A stretch of 64,000 bases of DNA, from positions 1 to 64,000 of the forward strand of contig NW_005179072.1 in assembly GCF_000350225.1 (NCBI RefSeq), read 5' to 3'. A program made the position numbers and the translations under genes. This DNA comes from Chondrus crispus (taxonomy: Eukaryota; Rhodophyta; Florideophyceae; Gigartinales; Gigartinaceae). Below are positions 9,717 to 18,720 of the stretch, one piece after another. Within the stretch, counting starts at the first letter, position 1. Every line of letters begins with the position of its first letter. The notes under the pieces are model-generated. The model searched no databases, was not told the DNA's origin, and saw only the letters and a program-made list of their open reading frames with translations.

Positions 9717-11184
9717 TTTGACCTTTTGAGCGATCCCAAGAGATTCGCAAACAGTCGTTAATAATAGTGACGATCCTCTTGCATATGAACAGATGTTTGC
9801 GCCTAGTCGAGCAGGAGGGATCCGGAGGTAACTCGGCCTTCACGCACTCGTGATGCATTCGCGCGGTATGCAGCGTTTGGTTGTCCAAAACACCTGGTTG
9901 CAGCCAAGAAGGCTTCGTAGAAACATGAACATCAATTCCATTGCTCTCAGCATCCCTATCAATAAAGGCTTTGGTTGTTGTAAATTCTGCCGCATATGCT
10001 CGTATACTTTCGTCGGAGAGATTTCTTGCGTTCATCACCGCACGTTTGGCTGTACTGAAGCGACAACTTGCATGCTTTTTGCTCAGTCCGTGTTTGAATT
10101 CTGAACGAGATTTGTTATGTTTGAGCCCGAACAAGAGGACTCTGACGACACGAGATGTCATCCGGGGGTCATCCTGGTTATTGTGATAGATATCCATAAA
10201 GGAAGATAGAGTCTGTGCAAGCGATCTTGACACGGTATCCGCGTTCACTGCCGCATTGATTTCGATAATAACTGTGGGGTTGTCTTTGAGAACGTCCTTT
10301 TCCAGGTTCTTAGTTGCAGCTTTCCAAGACCCTCCCTGCACCCTTGATCGAGATGGTATTCGCGAACTACCTGCAGAGCTTTGAAGAATGAGGAGTTTGA
10401 TGTCCTCCAAACTGGACGCCGTATTGGCATTGCTTTTCACTAGGTCCGATAATGTGGCATTGCGGCTGGCCAGCTCTTCTGCCAACCTCTTGTGCATTGC
10501 CACTATGGATCGCTGCAACTCAGTGCTCTCAAGCGAGGATGAATTCGATCGGGGTGGGTGCAAGGTAGGGTTCGAACGTGCGGCAGGCTGTAACTCGGTG
10601 CTCTCAAGCGCAGATGAATTCGACAGGGGAACCCGCACAGTAGGGTTCGAACGTGTGGCCTCAGTCTGAGCGGGTTTTCGTCTTCGACGCTTCTCGGCGC
10701 TTCCAATTCTCGCATGTAATGGCAATGGACGCCTCTTATGCGCGGCCACTGTACGTCGCAGACCCATGTTTCCTTGTGCTTCTTTTTGGGGGCTGGATGA
10801 TGGCGAAGCTATGACTTGGAATGAAGGTCCCACAGAATCTGGCCGAAATCGCAAACGAGAAGAACTCCGCCGTGTCTTAGCTGCACCGGAAGAAGCTGGT
10901 GTGTGTGATTGAAGGGAAGAAAGTGCTGTAGTGTGAAGAGATTGGTGCGTTGATGAAGGAGGCGACGATGTGTCTGGAGAAGGAGGTCGGTGAGATGCGA
11001 CAACGGCTGATTTCGCGCGAGGTGGTAACGAAGATCGCAGATTTGATGGAGGAGGACAAGTGGTGCGTTCGGAAGTTGAAATGTTTTCCTGGGGTGTGAG
11101 GAGTGCCTTCCAAGTTGAAGAGATGTTTTCGGAACCACTATGCGTAAAACGCCGTACATACCGCCTGAAAGAATTGTCCATCAC
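9685..11184 (-). CDS. Unrecognised ORF with low-complexity N-terminus and a 25-residue repeat
   Basis: 499 residues. Residues 1-130 are Ser/Pro/Thr-rich and disordered. A basic cluster (EKRRRRKPAQ) could be a nuclear signal. A tandem repeat then follows: two copies of about 25 residues containing SNPT and LESTELQ, encoded by a 75-bp duplication near 10511-10660. From about residue 285 a more ordered region begins (DNPTVIIEINAAVN, RVVRVLLFGLKHNKSRSEF, and a helical Arg/Lys-rich end). No domain recognised. Base composition resembles the flanking host relics, not the retroelements. It may form one gene with the overlapping downstream ORF. Confidence 0.5.
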   Translation of the reverse strand: MMDNSFRRYVRRFTHSGSENISSTWKALLTPQENISTSERTTCPPPSNLRSSLPPRAKSAVVASHRPPSPDTSSPPSSTHQSLHTTALSSLQSHTPASSGAAKTRRSSSRLRFRPDSVGPSFQVIASPSSSPQKEAQGNMGLRRTVAAHKRRPLPLHARIGSAEKRRRRKPAQTEATRSNPTVRVPLSNSSALESTELQPAARSNPTLHPPRSNSSSLESTELQRSIVAMHKRLAEELASRNATLSDLVKSNANTASSLEDIKLLILQSSAGSSRIPSRSRVQGGSWKAATKNLEKDVLKDNPTVIIEINAAVNADTVSRSLAQTLSSFMDIYHNNQDDPRMTSRVVRVLLFGLKHNKSRSEFKHGLSKKHASCRFSTAKRAVMNARNLSDESIRAYAAEFTTTKAFIDRDAESNGIDVHVSTKPSWLQPGVLDNQTLHTARMHHECVKAELPPDPSCSTRRKHLFICKRIVTIINDCLRISWDRSKGQNVRERPLSTG

Positions 11185-11406
11185 GTTGGGAAGCGCGGCA
11201 AACTCGAACTGCGACTGTTTGTGCAGATCACTTAACTGTTTGGCGGGAAAACAGTTTCAGAAGTATGTATGAGTTGATTGCAAAGACAGTTTACATCGTT
11301 AAATTTAAAAATATGTCTGTAAAATTGGCAGAAAGTGTTGTACACCGTCGCCCTCACCTTCCAACGCAAACGTCTCCTCGATTTGTGAGGCCCGCCCCCG
11401 TCCGGA

Positions 11407-12290
11407 CCACGAACATCACAATAGCCGATTGGTGCCGCTGAAATGTCCGCCACCGCTGCGTCCCGCGCACGGCGTCCAGCTCTCTGTCACAGTGAAGCAT
11501 CCAGCGCGGGCTATCGTGCATTCTACATGCCGGGCTTCCTTGCCCCTACTCTCCGTCCACGCTGTTTCGAAATGCTCCTTGTTCCTCGTGACATCTCCCA
11601 GGACGCAAATGAGGCGAGGCCGTCGCGCAGCACGAGCATGGACTTCGCACCAAAGTTCAAAACCGCAGAGGCAATTTCAGGCTATCCTGCCATCTCGTCC
11701 TCCACAACTGCTCGGTCGAATAGGTCCAGCTGCTCACAAACCAGAGCCTCAGCACGACCAAGGTTGCCAATCAGGCAATAGCACTCAACAGCATCATTCG
11801 ACCTTCTCGAAAAATCTCCATGGCTGATTTCACAAGCCCTATCCTTCCACCTGAAATGGCGAGCTCCTTCTTCAACTCCCATCGCGTTGGCAGAGCAAAT
11901 GCGAACAGGAGCATGTTACGCTCTGCCACAGCCGCATGCCTACCATCTTCATCCATTGACGCAATCGGGTCATCCACAAACCATGCTATCTCCTCCAGTT
12001 GCGACATGCATCGCTCCAAGTACCTCCCACGCTTACGCTGAAACTTCACGCGCAGCATGAGAGCCTGCACTTGCACAATACTACTCGTTCCGAGCGGGAC
12101 TGTCCTGTTCTGAAAAACAAGGTTCAAGTATGGTGCCATCTCCTCTTTCGTCAATATGTGGGACGCATTGCGGCCCCGAACAACGGCGGCTTTCCCCAGC
12201 CCCAAAAGCCTGCCGGATCGGCGAGAGATGCTCCTTCTCCTCCGCCAACGTCACTTGCTCTTCTTCGATGGTATAGGATTCCGTCAATAA
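11407..12290 (-). pseudogene. TTC27: TTC27-like tetratricopeptide gene, broken
   Basis: Minus-strand pieces in several frames follow the TTC27/Emw1 core in order: EEKEHLSPIRQA, then RNASHILTKEEMAPYLNLVF, then VQALMLRVKFQ with RGRYLERCMSQLEEIA, then PTRWELKKELAISGG and SAMEIFREGR, then ECYCLIGNLGRAEALVCEQL, and finally PRLICVLGDVTRNKEHFETAW. Human TTC27 has the matching order (threshold EE..PY motif, PP.WAIQRQLA, AEEILRQELE, CLLGDV..D...AWE). TTC27 is a conserved TPR protein of unclear, probably essential, function. At least three frame changes without usable introns, plus a stop, break it; the last 200 residues expected are missing. A Ser/Pro-rich ORF at 12290-12612 may be its N-terminal extension or unrelated. 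Confidence 0.75.
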
Positions 12291-12780
12291 GTTCGTAACA
12301 ATCGCCGGGCCGGTGTGGTAAGCTCAGATAGTCAGCAAACGTGCTCGGCGTAAGGTGTAAATGGCCGAATGGGGTGGAGGAAGCGTGCAAAGGCGACGGC
12401 AATAGTGACGGGGATGAAGGCGGAGAGATAGGTGGAGACAGAGATGATGGCGAAGCCGGCAAAGAAGAATGGGACGGGTGCGCAGAGACAGAGCCAGGGT
12501 TGGAGTGGAGAGGGCCACGATTGAGTCGGGAAGTGCCTGAAGATGTGAGGGGCGGGGTGTTGATGTCCATGTCGCGAAGGGGGGTGGCACCGGGCTCAGA
12601 ACGTTTGTACAAGCGGCACTGTTTGAGCTAAACAGATCGGCTAACAGGAGACATTATGCACGCCCCTGGCAGTTGTTTGCCTGGAGACTTTTCAGATTCA
12701 AATACAGTTAATTTGCCTGGAAAGGTTTCACATTGATTCGCTCCTCGTCTGCCCAACTGTGTGTGTACTCGGGGCATGTT

Positions 12781-14025
12781 TAATGGTAGGTTCGGAGGGG
12801 TAAGGGAAAGAAGGAGGGCAGGTTGATGTGTGTGAGTGAAGGAGTTGGTACCGAGGTTTACTTGGAGCCGTCGTTCGGCGATACTTATACACTTTGAGTG
12901 TTACACTATCCCATTGCTTTGGCACCTGGTAAACCGTACTCACCATATGCGCGACCAAGCGCGGTCCTCTTCTGGCCCGTCCACACTGTTCTATTTCCAC
13001 CTTACGAATTGACTATTGACTATCAGTGCACAACAGTTTCTACACATTTCCAGTGACTGTAAACCATGGCCCTATGCATGCAATCGTTTCACACCTTACT
13101 AATCTGCATCCAGACATGACAGAATATATTCTTGCCCAATGAACAACTTGGCATCTCTCTATTTCCAACAACGCAAAGTCCTGTCATATCTCAGTCCCCA
13201 TACATGCCCTTGTTTCGTACCTTACTAATTTCGGTACACACTGCCAGACAACTATGACGGGTAGCAACAATGTGCATCCAGACTTTCTACACATCTCACG
13301 TGATATCCGATGTGAATCACACGAGTACTGTCATCAACTTGCATCCAACGGCGCACCATAACGAGAGCACAGTACAACGTCGCATGCTGACGAGAGTGTA
13401 GTACAACGGCGCATGCTGATGCAAGGGTCGCATACAGCGTGACGCATACACTAAATACTCACGTAAGTACATGTCTCTTGTGAGAAATACTTGTACTTTT
13501 AATTCACATGTACTGTACTCGGACACGCGCCGGACCGTATGTAGGCGACGAGTACAAGTGTACGTACACGCAGCAACCTGGCGATGTGTACATGTGTACA
13601 CCGCACACAAGTGTGCAGCCCCAAGGCCACCCGTAATTACCCATTACAACCATGGTGAACAACTTCAAACCCCCGAAATGATGTAATTAAAACGTATACC
13701 GATCATTCAAGATATATCACCAGCATGACTGCATATAAATGGACAATAACAGACCACTACAATTGCAGCATTCGAACCGAAACCGAATAGATTTGCAGTA
13801 TTGCCTGTGTAGCCCTATAACGGTTCGGGTCAAATGCAAATTTTCGGCATTTATGCAAATTTGCATAACCCTCCAAAAGTCCACTTTCGTCCCCAGAACC
13901 CCAAAATCTGAGAATTTACACGTGTCATGTGGTGATATGGGGTGAGGTTCCGGACCGTCGAGTCATGTACACGTGTCACTCGATTTTGCACTTTCCAGAT
14001 AACAGCATGTGGCCGCCCATTTTCA
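12781..14025 (-). mobile_element. Copia C-family LTR fragment (reverse orientation)
   Basis: Matches the 5' half of the copia C LTR (from 56781) in reverse orientation. It starts TGAAAATG at 14025 and stops matching at 12781, just after the TATA region, so it is a truncated solo LTR piece covering U3 and the start of R. It carries several ACACGTGT palindromes and CCTTAC-AATT-type motifs. Differences from copia C are easy to see, so it is older. Confidence 0.85.
12882..12889 (-). promoter_or_regulatory. TATA box of the copia LTR fragment
   Basis: TATAAGTA on the minus strand, at the same place as in the copia B and copia C LTRs. Confidence 0.6.
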
Positions 14026-14030
14026 ATAAT

Positions 14031-14087
14031 GTTAAGACAGGGTATGTCAAGAGTCTTGTCAAGACTCTTGACACACTGTGTCTTAAC
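14031..14087. repeat. Imperfect hairpin beside the LTR fragment
   Basis: GTTAAGACA at the left and TGTCTTAAC at the right frame an inner near-perfect palindrome (TGTCAAGAGTCTTG and its complement). This starts six bases beyond the LTR fragment and could be the end of a small DNA transposon. Confidence 0.6.
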
Positions 14088-14244
14088 ACGTTTCTAAAAG
14101 GTTTACTAGGAAGGTACTCTTGCTGGGCCTTGCACGTGTTCGGGTGTGTGTGAACGTCCGTACACGTTGCAAACTTACAGTGTATCCAGGCGCAGTAGGG
14201 GGGGTTTCTCTGGGCAGAACGGAACGGTGTAGGTTACAGGGGGA

Positions 14245-14557
14245 GTCGCTCAATAGTGCCTACGTTAGTAGTGCTTCTCTATATAGTGCTATGGCTCGCC
14301 CTCTGGCACAGGTTATCTTAAGCTCACACGTGTATCATCCGGCATGGTTCAGTACGCAGTACAGCAGTCCATGCTGTCTTAAAGGAGACCCTGACCAAAG
14401 GATGTTGTGCTATGCAGGCTTTGTTGTGTTTGTGTTAGCAGTGTGCTTTGTCCCCAAATATATGTATTTGAGCCTCCTTTATATAGTGCCATGCCCCCAA
14501 TAGTGCCATAGCTAGAGGTATGTCACGCTATAGCACTATATCGTAGGAGGCACTGTA
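14245..14557. mobile_element. MITE-like element, copy 1
   Basis: About 313 bp, beginning GTCGCTCAATAGTGCC and ending CGTAGGAGGCACTGTA. The two ends are imperfect inverted repeats around the words TAGTGC and TATAGTGCTAT. A second copy lies at 14928-15213 in the same orientation with only small differences. No coding frame inside, as expected for a non-autonomous DNA element. Target duplications are not clear; both copies follow a G run. Confidence 0.65.
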
Positions 14558-14605
14558 TACGATTCCGTATCATAATCGGCCAATCATCATTCACCAGCTC
14601 GTCGC

Positions 14606-14723
14606 CACGTGTGAAACATTGCCTTTTGGTCACCACGTGTATTACATTGCATTTTGGTCGCCACGTGTAAAACATTGCATATCGATCCACACGTGTAATA
14701 CATTGCATTTGGGTCCACACGTG
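14606..14723. repeat. Five G-boxes spaced exactly 28 bp
   Basis: CACGTG occurs at 14606, 14634, 14662, 14690 and 14718, each in a 28-bp unit that also contains ACATTGC. CACGTG is the core site of bHLH and bZIP factors. The array lies between MITE copies. Confidence 0.9.
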
Positions 14724-14732
14724 TGATGTGTT

Positions 14733-14905
14733 TGTCGCGCGACAAGATCTACAAAAGCTGTATGGGTGGCCGCCCATACTACAATCAACCTCTAAAAAAT
14801 TAACAAAAATTAATCTAGTTCCATTATGGCTGGCCAGCCCTACAGATTTACAAATGCAGTATGGCTGGCCAGCCATACAGCTTTTGTAAATCTTGTCGCG
14901 CGACA
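14733..14905. mobile_element. Short MITE with long terminal inverted repeats
   Basis: 173 bp bounded by TGTCGCGCGACA at both ends. The arms continue as inverted repeats for about 35 bp (AAGATCTACAAAAGCTGTATGG against its near-complement). The GGCTGGCCAGCC palindrome occurs again in the middle. AT-rich core, no ORF. Confidence 0.8.
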
Positions 14906-14927
14906 GCCATTACATATTACATGGGGG

Positions 14928-15213
14928 GTCGCTCAATAGTGCCTACTTTAGTAGTGCTTCCCTCTATATAGTGCTATGGCTCACCCTCTGGCACAGGTTA
15001 TCATACGCACACGTGTATCATCCGGCATGGTTCAGTACTCAAAGGATGAAGCTATTTAGTTGTGTTATACAGGCTTTGTTGTGTTTGTGTAAGCAGTGTG
15101 CTTTGTCCCCAAATATATGTATTTGAGCCTCCTTTCTATAGTGCCATCCCCCCAGTAGTGCCATGGCTAGAGGTATGTCACGCTATAGCACTATATCGTA
15201 GGAGGCACTGTAT
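14928..15213. mobile_element. MITE-like element, copy 2
   Basis: About 286 bp, a direct repeat of the element at 14245-14557 that is slightly shorter in the middle. It ends about 230 bp upstream of the GINS2 start, so it lies in or near that promoter. Confidence 0.65.
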
Positions 15214-15441
15214 CTTCTTTTCCTGAGCCTGCCTTCTGAACGCTCCTTTGCTCCACGCCCAACCTCAACCGCCGTGCGCCTCTCAACGAACACAGTCTTC
15301 GGCCGCGTTCGGGTAAGATAAAGGAGAAGGAAGGCAGAATCTCGAACCAAACACTGACATTCGTCACCAGCAACTCCGCACCCGTCCTGTCCAAGTCTAC
15401 ACTTCGAAAATCCTATCCGCGTTCCGTAGCGGCATCGCAAC

Positions 15442-16167
15442 ATGGATTCGTCCGCGGCTACGGAGGCTATTGAAGCAGAGCTCGCGTTTTAGCGAGCAGA
15501 ATTCGTCGCCGAAGATGAGTTGATAGAGATAAATCCGATGGTCAAATCTGATGTTATCACGTTAATGCGCGGCGAGTTTGGGCCGTTTGAGCCATCAATC
15601 ACGACCACGGTGTGTTTCATCCTAAACCTATCTACTGCTACTGGGATTTCGGTTATTCCGATGCAAAAGGGGCAAAGAACTAACCCTTTATCTGGACATT
15701 TGTTCTGTTAACAGGTGCCTTTGTGGCTAGCGCTTGCATTGAGGAAAGTTCACAGGTGCAAAATTCTGCCGCCGCGATGGCTCACAGTGCGAGAACTGGA
15801 CAGGTACATCTCGCATGAACGTGAAAACGAAGCCGAACTACAAGCAATTCCGTTCTATTTCTCAAAGGTAAGTTAGATATGCTTTATTCTGTCTTTTCAT
15901 CTACAATTCCCATTTGTCCATCGGTCAGCAAGCTCACCAAACCCTAACATATGTACCACCACAAACTTGCGCTTCGATTCGTCGACCTCTTTACAGATTG
16001 CCTCACTGCTGTTACATCACGCATCTGACGACCTCGTCAACCCCGGTATGTTGCGGCGTTGCGTCGAAGATCTATCCAACATTCGAGATAGCAAAATGCG
16101 CAAATAGATGCAGGAGAACGTTCGTGACCGAGTGAACGCCATCAAGGTGAATAATTATTCACCTTGA
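15442..16167 (+). pseudogene. GINS2: GINS complex subunit 2 (Psf2), two introns, two in-frame TAGs
   Basis: Exon 1 is 15442-15609, exon 2 15715-15867, exon 3 15997-16167. Intron 1 (105 nt) starts GTGTGT, has CTAAC near 15680 and ends AACAG; intron 2 (129 nt) starts GTAAGT and ends TTACAG. Protein blocks match Psf2: AEFVAEDELIEINP, GEFGPFEPS, VPLWLALALRKVHRCKILPP, WLTVRELDRYISHERE, then IASLLLHHASDDL and RRCVEDLSNIRDSKMRK. Psf2 is part of the GINS tetramer of the CMG replicative helicase. TAG codons at 15490-15492 and 16105-16107 interrupt it; at both, Gln would fit (CAG to TAG is one transition). About 163 codons, slightly shorter than animal Psf2. The TGA stop lies in a perfect palindrome. 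Retained introns mean it is not a processed copy. Confidence 0.88.
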
Positions 16168-16175
16168 TGGCGTTC
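16134..16175. repeat. Perfect 42-bp palindrome at the GINS2 3' end
   Basis: Two 21-bp arms, exact reverse complements, without spacer. The left arm encodes the last GINS2 residues (VNAIKVN) and the right arm contains the TGA stop at 16165-16167. Confidence 0.95.
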
Positions 16176-16362
16176 GCTATCCTAGGATATCCCAGCGTCG
16201 GAGGAGCTCCATGTCATAACATGTAAGAGCTCAACCACAAAAAAAATTACCAAATGGCCTTGCACTGAATCATTTAACGCGTTTGTGCTGAAAAGTTCGA
16301 CAACTTTTTGAAGTCTCTGAGACTTTCACAATTCATAGATGTGTCTACGACGACATACGTGA

Positions 16363-17118
16363 CTAGGTGCTCATGTGTGCTTGACCCTTTGTACAAAATA
16401 CGTGCGTCAAGTACTCATCTGTAACCAAATAGCTGACTTCGGACACGGCCTGAAAGCCTCTAATAATGAAGTAGGGGAGCTCTACTTCGAGAGACCTGCA
16501 ACCGTGTTCAGAAACGGATGTAGCTGTACTCCAGAATCGACTGTTCGGGGGAACCATCGGACGCCACCGCAAAGAGAAAGTTTTCAACTGCGAGAAAACA
16601 GTCTTTACAGCCTCGTCCTCCGACACCTCGCTCGGTGTGGCTGAAAGCCTTGCCGCGAAAACTTTGCTTACGAGATCAACTGCTTGAAGTGATGAACGTG
16701 AGAGAGGGTGAGTGTACGACATACTTCGAAAATCGAAATCTCGGCTCTTTCGGACAAGAGCATCGACCGTCGCCTTGCGACGAACGTATGGCATACATGT
16801 TCCCACCAGCAGTGCCGCCGCCGATTTCTCATTGGTCTCATCTGCGACAGACAACCCCAGAATGCGAATTGCTTCATGCACGGTTCCTTCTTTTCCTCCT
16901 CCTTTCCTCCGTCGCACATTATTTCTCATGTCCGCAACAGAGTTTATGCCAATAATTGTGCACAAATCTTTGCATGATGGGAAAATTATCTCTGCGAGCT
17001 CGGTGCACGCTGCGGGAGACTGGCTTTCCTGGAACGAGGGCTTGAACTGGGCAGAATCGGACAAAGAATGAACAGCGCGGGCCAAGTTCTCACACTCTTC
17101 GAAGGTGCAGTCTACCAC
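16363..17118 (-). CDS. Unrecognised ORF (251 residues)
   Basis: Open from ATG 17118 to the stop at 16363. It is mixed helical with no signal peptide or membrane segment. Notable parts are LAEIIFPSCKDLCTIIGINS, a basic RRRKGGGK patch, and VDLVSKVFAARLSATPSEVSED. Balanced composition and length argue for a real coding region, but I recognise no family. It may be the downstream part of the same gene as 17257-17801, with an intron or break between. Confidence 0.45.
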   Translation of the reverse strand: MVDCTFEECENLARAVHSLSDSAQFKPSFQESQSPAACTELAEIIFPSCKDLCTIIGINSVADMRNNVRRRKGGGKEGTVHEAIRILGLSVADETNEKSAAALLVGTCMPYVRRKATVDALVRKSRDFDFRSMSYTHPLSRSSLQAVDLVSKVFAARLSATPSEVSEDEAVKTVFSQLKTFSLRWRPMVPPNSRFWSTATSVSEHGCRSLEVELPYFIIRGFQAVSEVSYLVTDEYLTHVFCTKGQAHMST

Positions 17119-17256
17119 TGAACGAATGCTTCCGGTAGAGCTCTATTCGTAGTACGTGTCCTGCTCCGTATCCCCTTGTCGCAGTTTGAAGTTTGGTACC
17201 GGCTTCTGGATGAGTACCAATGTTTTCTGTCTCAAAGTATTTAGGAGACGTGCACA

Positions 17257-17801
17257 TTACCGTTCTGCCGTTGATCCAGACCCGATCCGAGAAAAGAATT
17301 GAAACTGGCCAACAACCATGTACTCGATTTCTTCAACTCGAGATAAAAGCGTAGCCACTTTCCCCTCCACGCTATACATTCGCAAATTGAGTACCGCCTC
17401 CCCATCACCAACACCATTTTCGCTCTGGCGAATAAAATTTTCTCCATCTGTTTCATAGCTCACCTGTCCTGAGCACTCATAATAACGCCATCGCAACTGA
17501 GTGGCGTCATCCTCCACCAAGCGAATATAATCAGGAAGAATCCACACCATCGCTTGTTGTTCATTGAACCCCTCCCTTGCCACGTATTTCAGTTTTCCTT
17601 TCACTCTTCCCTCCACCACTTCATTAGTTACCAACTCTGCCCGCCACCAGTCAGATGCAAGCGTTCTCTCACCTCGCCTTCGTCCTTCCCCTTTGGTTAA
17701 TTCGATGTCCCTGAGGACCTCAATTAGTATCCCAGGTACCAGAGACTGCGTTTCGATACAGTAGTCTGAGCCTTGGGAAAGGCTTCCTGTCAATAGTGAC
17801 A
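17257..17801 (-). CDS. Unrecognised ORF cut by copia A
   Basis: The minus frame runs into copia A at 17801, so the N-terminus is lost or lies elsewhere. The visible part contains ASDWWRAELVTNEVVEGRVK and MVWILPDYIRLVEDD with LRWRYYECSGQVSYETDG. The WW..A.V ... G.VK..Y pattern loosely recalls Tudor/Agenet-type chromatin readers, but that is a weak resemblance only. It ends near 17257 with a Ser-rich tail. The frame is open up to the junction, consistent with a host gene disrupted by the copia. Confidence 0.4.
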
Positions 17802-18621
17802 TCACTCTCAGCAAAGGCAGCAGTGGAATTGTCATCTCGAGAAACGAATGCACTTGGCTTCAAGCCAGTGTTGCGTGACCGAAACCCATCTGGCGGTGCA
17901 GGTCGGCGCCCATTCACGTCCTTGCCGCAGCCACGCGCTGCAGTATGCCCATGTCTATTGCAATTCGTACATTTCATATTGCGTCGAATAGGCATACGAT
18001 TGACAAGTGCAGGTGCATGTGGTGATGAAGCAGAAGCGGTCTTCATGCTTTCTCGTTGTTCTTCTTGCAGCAGACGACTCTTCACAAACTCGAGTCCAAA
18101 CACTTTATCTTCATTGCCAAGTGCGTCAAGAACAACAACCAGGTTATCGAATCGTGGAGGCAAGCCATTCAACACAGCCATTGCAATTTCTTTATCGTCA
18201 ATCTCAACACTCATTGACTGCAATCTGGCAGCAAGTTGCTTCACACGATTGATGAACACGAGCACTTTCTCGGATGGGAGCATGGATACAGTGTAACAGT
18301 CGCGACGGGCGGCAAGTTTGTTGAGCAAAGTATGACGCTCAAACACTTTCAGAATTGCTTCCCATGTCTCTTTCGCACTGCTACACCCTCGCACATGTTG
18401 CAAGTAGTCATCAGAAAGCGTGAGTCCGATGACTGCCTTTGCTTTTGCGTCACCAGGGATCCATTTTCTCCGGTCATCTGACGTCGCATTCTCCGGTACA
18501 TCATCAAAAACGTATTGATCGACATCTCAGAGAGCAAGCAGTAGCTGGATTTTCTGCTTCCAGATGTAAAAGTTAGATTTGGTCAGCTTCTCGATTCTGA
18601 CCGATCCAGAGCTTTGGTCAT
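17802..18621 (-). pseudogene. Copia A gag part
   Basis: Begins ATG at 18621 with MDDQSSGSVRIEKLTKSNFY, the usual copia Gag start (N-F-Y-x-W-K-x-K). It contains the retrotran_gag helices (ETWEAILKVFERHTLLNKLA, KQLAARLQSMSVEIDDKEIA) and a Cys/His knuckle (CTNCNRHGHTAARGC). It is almost identical to the copia B gag until the element ends. Gag forms the particle shell. Confidence 0.85.
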
Positions 18622-18720
18622 CCATTTCGCCGAATGGATGTACCCTTCGAGTATACAAGGTCTTCTGTTCCGGGATCCCAAGCCGTTAACCGATAGTCAA
18701 CACAATGGCAAGCCCCCCCG

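Noticed and set aside
12151-12612. Minus-strand ORF with LTPSTFADYLSLPHRPG and ELIDG, resembling the start of Uma2-family nucleases
   Set aside because: Short, Ser/Pro-rich, and directly continuous with the TTC27-like sequence in the neighbouring frame. The nuclease core is absent, so the likeness is probably chance.
15490-16107. TAG read as glutamine (alternative genetic code)
   Set aside because: Both GINS2 TAGs fit Gln, but other relics also carry frameshifts, and long intact ORFs in the window end normally at TAA or TAG. Mutation or sequence error is simpler.
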